Origin: an uncultured Gammaproteobacteria bacterium
Lineage (GTDB): Bacteria > Pseudomonadota > Gammaproteobacteria > Arenicellales > JAANXG01
NCBI GenBank assembly: GCA_947258975.1
Contig: CAMYKK010000017.1
Location: 1-64,000, forward strand
Direction: 5' to 3'
Length of the DNA: 64,000 nucleotides
A model generated the notes under the pieces. It did not search any database and had not been told where the DNA came from. It saw only the letters and a list, made by a program, of their open reading frames with translations. The position numbers were made by a program, and so were the translations under genes. This document shows positions 57,062 to 64,000 of the stretch, piece by piece (positions within the stretch are counted from its first letter, which is position 1; each line of letters begins with the position of its first letter).

Positions 57062-57446
57062 GGCGACAATCTATCATAGGATTTCCCGCCGGCCGCTCGT
57101 CAGCCCGCCACGGCGGGGTTCATAACTGCTTGATTGGAAACCTGTTCGTCGGTTACCCACAAAAGCTGTGGATAAGTCTGTGGACAGGTGACAACGAGAT
57201 GGTGATTGCCATTACGCGGCGCGCGGTTCGGGTTGTTTGCGTAAAATTTGGGCACGACTAAATTGGCAGCAAAAACAAACGGTTAAAAATCTCCGATCGA
57301 TGGTTCGGTGACTAAATCACCAAATCGCTATGGCCGCGATCGAGCTGCCCCGGGTTGTGCATAAGTCAGCCACCGGGAGGAGCGTAAATTCAAAGACTTA
57401 GCTTGGATTCTTCGCTAATTGTGAAAGTAAGCCCTTACTCTGCGCT
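57062..57446. other. 385-base divergent spacer with DnaA boxes
   Basis: No gene. Two perfect DnaA boxes on the minus strand (57167-57175, TTATCCACA; 57356-57364, TTATGCACA) and two one- or two-mismatch boxes (57153-57161; 57179-57187). The middle part (57240-57330) is AT-richer than its surroundings and has two GATC sites. Confidence 0.55.
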
Positions 57447-58328
57447 ATGTTAATTCCCATTATTTGCCGACACATCGAAACCGCCACCGGCATCCCGTTT
57501 CACGCGCCCCGCCAGCGTTCCGCCGGCGGTGGCTGCATCAACAGTGCCATGGTATTGGCGGACGACGCGCGGCGCTATTTCGTAAAGACCAATCACGCGT
57601 CCCTGGTGGCCATGTTCGAGGCGGAAGCTGCGGGGCTGGACGAAATCCGCAATACCGGCACCGTGCGGGCGCCGGCACCGGTGTGCTGGGGCGCCAACGA
57701 CGAAAGCGCCTATTTGGTTCTGGAATATATCGAGCTGAGCGCGGGAGGCGGCGCGGTGTCGCGACGCCTCGGTGAGCAGTTGGCGGCGATGCATCGCGCA
57801 ACCCGCGCGAGTTTTGGATGGGATCGCGACAACACCATCGGCTCCACGCCGCAGATCAACACCCCCAGCGATGACTGGATTCTCTTCTGGCGCGAGAAAC
57901 GCCTGGGAGCGCAGCTCGAACTGGCGGCGCGCAACGGGTACCACGGACGCCTGCAGCAGCAGGGCGAGCGTCTGATGGTTAAGTTTGCGGGGTTGTTCGC
58001 GAGCCACCAGCCGTTGCCGTCGCTGTTACACGGAGATCTTTGGAGCGGCAATTATGCGGCGGACTCCGAGGCTCGACCGGTGATTTACGATCCGGCGCCG
58101 TACTACGGGGACCGCGAGGCGGACTTGGCGATGACCGAGTTGTTCGGCGGCTTCGGGCGTGATTTTTACGGCGCCTATCGCCAGGCGTGGCCGTTGGAGG
58201 ATGGCTATCGGACCCGCAAGGCGCTGTACAACGTGTACCACATCTTGAACCATCTGAACCTGTTCGGGGGCGGATACCTCGGTCAAGCGGAGTCGATGAT
58301 CGACCGCCTGTTGGCCGAGCTGGGTTGA
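57447..58328 (+). CDS. Fructosamine kinase-family protein
   Basis: A 293-residue protein of the fructosamine/ketosamine-3-kinase family (APH kinase fold). Motifs: GGGCINSA near the N terminus, LVLEYIEL, the catalytic LLHGDLWSGNY and the metal-binding YDPAPYYGDREADLAM. Members phosphorylate sugar amines to reverse glycation of proteins. The TGA stop is the beginning of a dispersed repeat copy (58326-58347). Confidence 0.92.
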   Translation: MLIPIICRHIETATGIPFHAPRQRSAGGGCINSAMVLADDARRYFVKTNHASLVAMFEAEAAGLDEIRNTGTVRAPAPVCWGANDESAYLVLEYIELSAGGGAVSRRLGEQLAAMHRATRASFGWDRDNTIGSTPQINTPSDDWILFWREKRLGAQLELAARNGYHGRLQQQGERLMVKFAGLFASHQPLPSLLHGDLWSGNYAADSEARPVIYDPAPYYGDREADLAMTELFGGFGRDFYGAYRQAWPLEDGYRTRKALYNVYHILNHLNLFGGGYLGQAESMIDRLLAELG

Positions 58329-58347
58329 CCCGTATATTTCACCACGG
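58326..58347 (+). repeat. Stop-codon repeat, copy after the kinase gene
   Basis: TGACCCGTATATTTCACCACGG. Its TGA ends the kinase gene. Its other end (58339-58347) forms the last three codons of the convergent MoaD-like gene. Confidence 0.6.
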
Positions 58348-58599
58348 CGTGGATGACGCCCCGCGAACGGGAAACAAGCCTATCTCATCGTTGTCGCCCA
58401 CCTTGGTGGCGGGCTGCGCAAACTGCTTGTTTACGGTAACTTGAATCCGCTCGGCGACCATGTGCGACGTCCACGGCTCGCCGCGGGCGGCCAACCAGTC
58501 GAGCAATTCATCCACAGTGCGGACCGCGGCCGGCAATGCCACCTCTTCGTGGGACTTCTGCACGATGTCTGCCAGTTGGGCGAAGTACAACAGCTTCAT
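58339..58599 (-). CDS. MoaD/ThiS-like ubiquitin-fold protein without the C-terminal Gly-Gly
   Basis: An 86-residue beta-grasp protein beginning MKLLYFAQLADIV and keeping the MoaD pattern through TVNKQFAQPATKVGDNDEIGLFP. MoaD and ThiS end in Gly-Gly, which carries sulfur; here the end reads VRGASSTPW, with neither the GG nor its position at the terminus. The last residues come from the dispersed repeat copy at 58326-58347. ATG 58599 starts the fold; the longer frame to 58716 is unlikely. No moaE, moeB or thiF is adjacent. Confidence 0.7.
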   Translation of the reverse strand: MKLLYFAQLADIVQKSHEEVALPAAVRTVDELLDWLAARGEPWTSHMVAERIQVTVNKQFAQPATKVGDNDEIGLFPVRGASSTPW

Positions 58600-58805
58600 G
58601 TCTGCGATGTCATGGTGACGATCATGTTGCCGGTTTTCGCTGGTTCGCAAACGCGTACAAACGACCGCCGCGCAAACCGGCGAGTATGGTTCTGGGTCCT
58701 TCTTGGGCGGCAGCAAGCGCCTGCTCGCGGACGCTTGTGACCGCGAATTGGAGACGCTATGCTCCGCGCCCTGCGATAAATTTCATGTCCCCGCGAGGAA
58801 GTATA

Positions 58806-59660
58806 ATGGCGTCCAAGTCGAAACCCAAAAAGGGAAAAGATAAAAAACAAAAAAAGCGCAAACAAAAAACGCTGGCCAGCAAGGCGGACAAATACGAACT
58901 TTATCAACTTTCGGTGCAGTCGCCGGAAGAAGACGTCGAATTTCTGGCAAACCTGTATCGCGACGTCCGCGGGACGAAGGCGCTGCATTTCCGCGAGGAT
59001 TTCTGCGGTACCTCGCTGCTCACTGCGTACTGGATCAGGCGCGGGTCGGAATACACCGCCGAGGGCTTCGACATTGACCCCGAACCCCTGAACTGGGGCA
59101 TCGAACACAACCTGATCCCGTTGGGGGCGGCCGCTGACCAGGCGACCCTGCATACCAAGGACGCACGGTTGCCGAGCGATGAGGCGCCCGATGTGCGCTG
59201 TGCGCAGAATTTTTCCTACTGGTTGTTCAAGACCCGAACCGAGATGCTGGATTATTTTCGCCGCGCCCGCGACGATCTCAACGATCGCGGCATCTTCGTC
59301 ATCGACCTACACGGCGGCCCGGAGTGCTTCGAGGCGATGGAAGAAGAGACGGAGATGGAAGAGGGCTTCACCTACGTCTGGGACCAGGACGAATACTGGC
59401 CGATCCCCAACGAGGCGAGGTGTCACATCCATTTCCGGTTTCCCGATGGCAGTGAGCTGCACCGCGCGTTTTCTTACGAGTGGCGGCATTGGGGGCTCGC
59501 CGAACTGCGGGATATCCTGGCAGACGCCGGGTTCGCACGCGTGGACTGTTATTGGGAGGGCACCGATGAAGACGGGGAGAGCGGCGATGGGATATTTACT
59601 AAGGAAGAAAAAGGCGAGATCTGCCTGTCCTATGTCGCTTACCTGGTGGCGCAGAAGTAA
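58806..59660 (+). CDS. SAM-dependent class I methyltransferase
   Basis: A 284-residue protein. Residues 1-25 are very lysine-rich. The Rossmann-fold methyltransferase region includes LHFREDFCGTSLL (in place of the usual GxGxG), GFDIDPEPLNWG, and IDLHGGPECF. The ATG at 58806 has GAGGA upstream. Substrate unknown; the basic tail suggests binding to RNA, DNA or ribosomes (inference). Confidence 0.8.
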   Translation: MASKSKPKKGKDKKQKKRKQKTLASKADKYELYQLSVQSPEEDVEFLANLYRDVRGTKALHFREDFCGTSLLTAYWIRRGSEYTAEGFDIDPEPLNWGIEHNLIPLGAAADQATLHTKDARLPSDEAPDVRCAQNFSYWLFKTRTEMLDYFRRARDDLNDRGIFVIDLHGGPECFEAMEEETEMEEGFTYVWDQDEYWPIPNEARCHIHFRFPDGSELHRAFSYEWRHWGLAELRDILADAGFARVDCYWEGTDEDGESGDGIFTKEEKGEICLSYVAYLVAQK

Positions 59661-59735
59661 TCCCCGCAACCTGGGCCGGTGACGAGTTGCCGCTCAGGGA
59701 TTGCCCGGTGCATCGCGTTGCATAAGGGCGGGGGG

Positions 59736-59757
59736 CCTTGGCGCAATATGCGGGTCA
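59736..59757 (-). repeat. Stop-codon repeat, copy after the lipocalin gene
   Basis: On the minus strand TGACCCGCATATTGCGCCAAGG; the TGA ends the lipocalin-like lipoprotein gene. Confidence 0.65.
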
Positions 59758-60921
59758 GTGATACCCGGTCAACTCGACATAGCCTGCGCCGGAAATCGGG
59801 CGCTCGCGGTGGCGGCCGGTCGCGCTGACCGCCCCCTCCCAGTAACGAAACGCGCTGTTCAATTCCTGGCGCCGGATGAGTGGCGTCACGTCGAGCACCA
59901 GGCGGCGGCGCGGAATGCGAATCCGCCATTGTCCGGGGTACGCGACGCCGGTGGCCGGGCTGGTCCACGAATTGAGCACCTCAATGGCAAAGTCACCAGG
60001 GCGCAATCGGCTGACGCGCCCGTCGGGAGCCACATAGCTGCCGCTGACGAAGTCGGCATCCGCCGGGTCCCGCGCGCGCAGCCGGAACAGCATCAGTTCC
60101 GCCTGCCCCGACAACTGCAACGAGAACCAATCCCATCCCGCCTGAGCGTCTTCCAGCGCGGAGGTCGACCATTCGTGATCGAACCAGCTTTGACCGGTGA
60201 CAGCATGTGTTTGTCCGTCGACCTCGATCGTACCTTCGGTCGCGAGCCGCGTCAGCGAGTAGTAGTAAGAGGCGTTGCCCGGGGTCGCACTTTTTTGGCT
60301 GAGGCCATTGTCGCCGTGACGCGCAGCGGGTTTGGTGCTGGTCAAGAACAGGGCGACGGCGGCCGCGTCATTTCCGGCTGAGATGCGAAGATTCAGGCAA
60401 CCGTCACAGCCGCGTACCGCGGCGCCGGTAGCTGCGGACACGCGCCAATCCTCCAGCCACGCACGAAAGGGTGCCGCTCTGACGCCGGCAAGCCCCAATG
60501 CGCCGCGCGCGAAACGCTCGTCGTAATAAAACTCGTCGCCGGCGACATCGGTGACCGCGAAGTGTGCCATGTAGGTTTGGTTGGTCGCCCACGCCGAAGC
60601 GCTGGCGGGGGGTGCGGGGGTGACGGCGACGCGGAACAGCGTCAGCTGGTAACCGAAGCGGCGTCCGTCGGCGGTACCCAGGTTGCCGGTGAAATACCAC
60701 CACTCGGTCTTGAATTCGGGATGAGTGCCGTGGTCGCGGGGAAATGTGAACGCCGCCGGCGCCAGGGCCTTGCGAAACCCGTCGGTGTTCACGGGGCTCA
60801 AGGTCCCAACCACGGACTGCGCCGGTTGCGCGCCACCGGCGTCGCGGTCGGCACACGCGATAATGAACAGCGCCGCCGTCAACGCCGTCCAGCGGTACAG
60901 GCTGCGCAGCGGTCTATTCAT
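59755..60921 (-). CDS. AttH/CrtC-type lipocalin-like lipoprotein
   Basis: A 388-residue protein with a lipobox (LFIIAC, acylated Cys near residue 21) and an AttH-like double lipocalin fold: FPRDHGTHPEFKTEWWYFTGNL at the N terminus and SWFDHEWST in the middle are family signatures. Third gene of an ABC operon (ATPase, FtsX-type permease, this). AttE-F-G-H operons have this order. The family is linked to export of lipid-like or carotenoid-like compounds in some bacteria; the cargo here is unknown. Confidence 0.85.
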   Translation of the reverse strand: MNRPLRSLYRWTALTAALFIIACADRDAGGAQPAQSVVGTLSPVNTDGFRKALAPAAFTFPRDHGTHPEFKTEWWYFTGNLGTADGRRFGYQLTLFRVAVTPAPPASASAWATNQTYMAHFAVTDVAGDEFYYDERFARGALGLAGVRAAPFRAWLEDWRVSAATGAAVRGCDGCLNLRISAGNDAAAVALFLTSTKPAARHGDNGLSQKSATPGNASYYYSLTRLATEGTIEVDGQTHAVTGQSWFDHEWSTSALEDAQAGWDWFSLQLSGQAELMLFRLRARDPADADFVSGSYVAPDGRVSRLRPGDFAIEVLNSWTSPATGVAYPGQWRIRIPRRRLVLDVTPLIRRQELNSAFRYWEGAVSATGRHRERPISGAGYVELTGYH

Positions 60922-63427
60922 GGCGCAGGGCGAAGCTCGGCGGCGTACGTGCCAGGCGCAACGCGGGGTAGATGCCCGCCAGCAGGCCGGCGGCCACCGC
61001 CAGGACCAAACCCAGCACAAAGTGCTCGGGGGTCAGCCACACCTGCATGGTCCAGCCAAACGAGCGTCGATTGATGACAAAGATCAACGCCAGGGCGAGG
61101 AACAAACCCAGCGGCAGCGCCAGCACCCCGGCGGCGAGTCCCAACAAACCGGTTTCCGTGGTCACCAGCGCCCACAATTGCCGCGGTGTGAAGCCGTTGG
61201 CGCGCAGCACCGCGAACTCCCGGCCCCGTTCCAGTTGAATCGACATCAGGGCGCTGAATATGCCGATCACGGCGATCACCACGGTGAGCACCCTGAGCAC
61301 GTTGGTGATCGCGAAGGTGCGATCGAAGATGTCCATCGACAGCGCGCGCAGCTGACGGTTGGAACGCAGGGTCAACTCGGTGCCATCGAGCACGCCGTCT
61401 TGCAGCGTTGCGGCGAAGTCGTCGGCGTCGATACCGGCATCGAGGTACACTGCGAATGACGAGATCGCAGGATCGGACCAGTGACGGTCGTAGGTGTCGC
61501 GATGCAGTGCGACCACCCCGCGATCCGAACCGTAGTCATAGAACACCCCCGCAACCTCGAATTCACGCGCGCCGCGGTCGGTGCGCAGCACTACCGTGTC
61601 GCCCACGCCGCGACGGTGATGATAGGCGTAGGGCTCGGAGACGATGACCGCGTCGCGATCCTTGAAGCGCGGCCAGGCGGATGCCGCATCCCCATCTTTG
61701 AACTGGAAGTTCTCGAACGCCTCGGACTGCGCATCCAGCACGAACAACTGGGTGCGCCCGGCGGCGCCGTCGAGATTGGTCCAGCGGGCGGTGGTGATCG
61801 ATTTCACTCCCGGCAGTTGGGACACGCGGCGAATCAACCCGGGGTCGACGCCGTTCGCGCTGCCCGACGCGGACACATACAGATCGGCGCGCAGATAGTT
61901 CACCAGCCAGTGTTCGACGGTGGTGCGAAAACTGGAAATCATAATGCCCACGCCCACGGTGGCCGAGACCGCAACGGCCAAGGCGGCGATGGTGACCCGG
62001 GTGCGGCTCAAGCTCTCAGTTACGCCACGGGCCGCCATGCGCCCGATGAGCCCCAGGGTGCGCGCCAGCCACGGGTGGGCGAGGCGCACGATGAGCAGCA
62101 GCAGCGCCGGCGTCAGCAGTGCGAAACCGAAGATCGCGAAAAACAGACCGGTGAAACCCGCATACAGGCTGCCGCCGGGCAGCAGCAACAGCACCGCCGC
62201 GGCGACGCAGGGCACGATGGCGAACCACGCGAGCCGGCCCACCGAGCCGCGCGCCGCGGACTCCTGACCGGAGCGCGTATAGGTGATCTGCGGCGGCACC
62301 CGGCTAGCCTCCAGGGCCGGGGCGAGCGCGGCGACGACGGTGGCGCCGATGCCGAGCGCGATGCCCTTGGCGAGACTCCAGGCGCTGACCGACACCTGCT
62401 TGACGTCGAGTCGAAAATACAAGTCATTGATGGTCTGGGCGACCAGCCCCAACAGCTGGTGGCTCAGCACGATCCCCACGCCGATGCCGGCGACCACGCC
62501 CAGTGCTCCGAGCGTCAACGCCTCGAGGGCGACCGACGCGAACAACTCGCGGTCGCCGACACCCAGGGTGCGCAGGGTCGCGATCTGCCGATGGCGTTGC
62601 AGCACCGACACCGTCATCGTGTTATAAATCAGGAACATGCCGACCACCAGCGCCAGCAGACTGAGGGCGGTCAGATTGACCTCGAATGCCCGCGTCATTT
62701 GCTGCAGGGCGTTACCGCGGGCCGCGCTGCCCGCCAGTTCGGCGCCCGGTGGCAGCAGGCCGCGTACCCGCGTCACCGTGGCCGGGTCATTGAGTTCGAG
62801 GTCGATGCGGGTGAGGCGCCCAACGTTGCCGGTGACGACCTGGGCGGTGGAGATGTCGGTGATCACCACCGCGCGCAGCGCCTGGTTCTCGAGGGCGTTA
62901 TCTGAACTTACGGTCGCGGTCACCCGCAGGCGATGATCGCCCTTTGCGCCGTGCACGCGAAGTTCGCCGGGGATCGTCAATCCCAGCCGCCGCGCCGAGT
63001 CATCCGCCAGCAAAGCGGCGTTATGCACGCTCAGCAATTCGGTGGGACTCAGGCCTCGGGTAGAGCGGTGTATTGCGCTGTGGCTGGTCTGCGCAAACGG
63101 ATCGACCCCGATCACGGTGAAGCGCTGGCCGTCATGATCGGGCAGCCGCAGCCGGCCTTCCACCACCGGCCATGCGCCACGTATGCCGTGTTCGACGCGC
63201 AGGTCGCGGTACAAGGTCTCGTCGAGACCCGAGGGTCCGCCGATAATGTGGTGGGTGGCTTGGCCGGCGACCATCTGGTTCGAAAGTTTGAACGCCCGGC
63301 GGGCGCTCTCGTTGGTCAGGTCAATGGCGATCACCACCGCTACTCCCAGCGCGATGCCGACGATGGACAGGATCGACTGCCACGGGTGGCGCAACAGGTT
63401 ACGCATCGAGACGCGGGCGAGAATCAT
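60914..63427 (-). CDS. ABC transporter permease with two FtsX domains (AttFG-like)
   Basis: An 837-residue permease with an N-terminal membrane segment, a periplasmic domain (about 40-240), three helices, a long linker with more helices (about 390-490), a second periplasmic domain and three C-terminal helices. Both membrane units carry FtsX/MacB-type sequence (MFLIYNTMTVSVLQRHRQIA; FSALMSIQLERGREFAVLRA). In two-gene systems the halves are separate; here they are joined. Overlaps the ATPase gene by 4 bases. Confidence 0.9.
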   Translation of the reverse strand: MILARVSMRNLLRHPWQSILSIVGIALGVAVVIAIDLTNESARRAFKLSNQMVAGQATHHIIGGPSGLDETLYRDLRVEHGIRGAWPVVEGRLRLPDHDGQRFTVIGVDPFAQTSHSAIHRSTRGLSPTELLSVHNAALLADDSARRLGLTIPGELRVHGAKGDHRLRVTATVSSDNALENQALRAVVITDISTAQVVTGNVGRLTRIDLELNDPATVTRVRGLLPPGAELAGSAARGNALQQMTRAFEVNLTALSLLALVVGMFLIYNTMTVSVLQRHRQIATLRTLGVGDRELFASVALEALTLGALGVVAGIGVGIVLSHQLLGLVAQTINDLYFRLDVKQVSVSAWSLAKGIALGIGATVVAALAPALEASRVPPQITYTRSGQESAARGSVGRLAWFAIVPCVAAAVLLLLPGGSLYAGFTGLFFAIFGFALLTPALLLLIVRLAHPWLARTLGLIGRMAARGVTESLSRTRVTIAALAVAVSATVGVGIMISSFRTTVEHWLVNYLRADLYVSASGSANGVDPGLIRRVSQLPGVKSITTARWTNLDGAAGRTQLFVLDAQSEAFENFQFKDGDAASAWPRFKDRDAVIVSEPYAYHHRRGVGDTVVLRTDRGAREFEVAGVFYDYGSDRGVVALHRDTYDRHWSDPAISSFAVYLDAGIDADDFAATLQDGVLDGTELTLRSNRQLRALSMDIFDRTFAITNVLRVLTVVIAVIGIFSALMSIQLERGREFAVLRANGFTPRQLWALVTTETGLLGLAAGVLALPLGLFLALALIFVINRRSFGWTMQVWLTPEHFVLGLVLAVAAGLLAGIYPALRLARTPPSFALRHE

Positions 63428-64000
63428 GACTGCGCGCCGTCGAGAGTGCCGTCCTGAAGGCGCATGACGCGGTCCGCGCAGCCTGCGACCTCCGGGCTGT
63501 GGGTGGCGGCGATCACCGTCGTGTCGTCGCGCTTTGGCATCTCGCGCAACAGTGCCAGGACCTCCCGTTCGGTATCGCGGTCCAGGTTGCCGGTGGGCTC
63601 GTCGGCCAGCACCAGAGAAGGCCGGTGGGCCACGGCCCTGGCCACCGCGATGCGCTGCTGCTCGCCCCCGCTCAACCGATCGGGGAACGAATCACCGCGA
63701 TCGGACAAGCCGAGGCGAGAGAGCAGCTCCTCCACCCGGCGTTGCGCCCGCGCCCGGTCGACGCCGTTGAGGTCGAGGGTGAACAGCAGGTTCTCGAACA
63801 CCGTGAGGGTCGGAATCAGGTTGAAGAACTGAAACACGAAGCCGACGTGTTCGCGCCGGAACAGGGTGCGGCGGCGCTCGTTGAGGTTGGCGATGCTCAG
63901 CCCGTTGAAGCGGATGTCTCCGCCCGAGGGCAGGTCGATGCCGCCGAGCAGGTTCAACAGGGTGGACTTACCCGAACCGCTGCGACCGAGGATGGCGACG
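63424..64000 (-). CDS. ABC transporter ATPase (LolD/MacB type), 5' end outside window
   Basis: The frame is open to the last base. Walker A GRSGSGKST is at the edge (63958-63999), followed by signature LSGGEQQR, Walker B LVLADEPTGNLD and the H-loop in ATHSPEVA. The missing part is about 45 residues. It energises the FtsX-type permease encoded next. Confidence 0.93.
   Translation of the reverse strand, partial: VAILGRSGSGKSTLLNLLGGIDLPSGGDIRFNGLSIANLNERRRTLFRREHVGFVFQFFNLIPTLTVFENLLFTLDLNGVDRARAQRRVEELLSRLGLSDRGDSFPDRLSGGEQQRIAVARAVAHRPSLVLADEPTGNLDRDTEREVLALLREMPKRDDTTVIAATHSPEVAGCADRVMRLQDGTLDGAQS

Noticed and set aside
57062-57446. Calling this the chromosomal origin
   Set aside because: Two perfect DnaA boxes are not enough, and the usual origin neighbours (dnaA, dnaN, mnmG, rpmH) are absent. 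It is reported only as a DnaA-box cluster.
61481-62905. A 474-codon open frame opposite the FtsX permease, and similar long antisense frames in argS, metH, ahcY and phaB
   Set aside because: Composition is rich in His, Gln, Arg and Gly, typical of the antisense of GC-rich genes, and none shows a domain.

Overview
The window is a chromosomal segment of a GC-rich gammaproteobacterium. The evidence is the gene content: a two-subunit class III PHB synthase (phaE/phaC) with phaA, phaB and phaR, a glnA-ntrB-ntrC nitrogen cluster behind a sigma-54 promoter, glyQS, a metK-ahcY-metF-metH cluster, pdxA-rsmA, priA, argS and YdcH- and TusA-type small proteins. The class III PHB synthase and the multihaem c-type cytochrome/FeS/NrfD module fit Chromatiales- or Acidiferrobacterales-like sulfur-oxidiser relatives, but no single gene here fixes the order. 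There are no rRNA or tRNA genes, no CRISPR array and no recognisable transposase; this is mostly core genome with small repeats scattered between genes.

Layout. 1-5.8 kb: end of a BNR-propeller protein, a TlpA-like thioredoxin, a three-gene respiratory module (seven-haem cytochrome, four-cluster ferredoxin, NrfD membrane subunit) and a CBS-domain protein. 5.8-14.8 kb: an AlgJ/AlgI-like O-acetylation pair, a DedA(VTT)-flavoprotein fusion, pepN, a broken subtilase, and two small genes. 14.8-22.4 kb: the methionine/SAM cycle (metK, ahcY, metF, metH), all on the minus strand. 22.5-24.6 kb: a ttcA-like gene with one frameshift and a membrane-anchored metallophosphoesterase. 24.6-29.0 kb: ntrC, ntrB, glnA, then a TusA-like protein lacking its catalytic cysteine. 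29.6-34.9 kb: glyQS, a MazG-like protein, gmhB, plsC and a secreted unknown. 35.3-39.1 kb: rsmA, pdxA and a FetAB-like ABC pair. 39.2-44.8 kb: a signalling block (PAS-GGDEF-EAL, REC-PAS-LuxR regulator, hybrid kinase with Hpt). 44.85-49.9 kb: the PHB locus. 50.4-52.2 kb: a polyamine operon with two pyruvoyl enzymes. 52.4-58.6 kb: SPOR protein, argS, priA, fructosamine kinase and a MoaD-like protein. 58.8-64 kb: a methyltransferase and an Att-type ABC transporter/lipocalin operon running off the end.

The points most worth a second look are: (1) a small, strongly structured minus-strand transcript unit at about 44,846-45,059, with a good sigma-70 promoter, a motif shared with the phaA/phaE intergenic region (a possible PhaR operator) and a terminator; (2) a dispersed repeat (consensus about TRRCCCGNATATTNCNCCA) that supplies the stop codon of several unrelated genes; (3) a lysine-alanine, histone-like tail on PhaE; (4) a speD / archaeal-type arginine decarboxylase / speE operon; (5) a cytochrome joining a four-haem head to three tandem monohaem domains; (6) a DnaA-box cluster between priA and the kinase gene.
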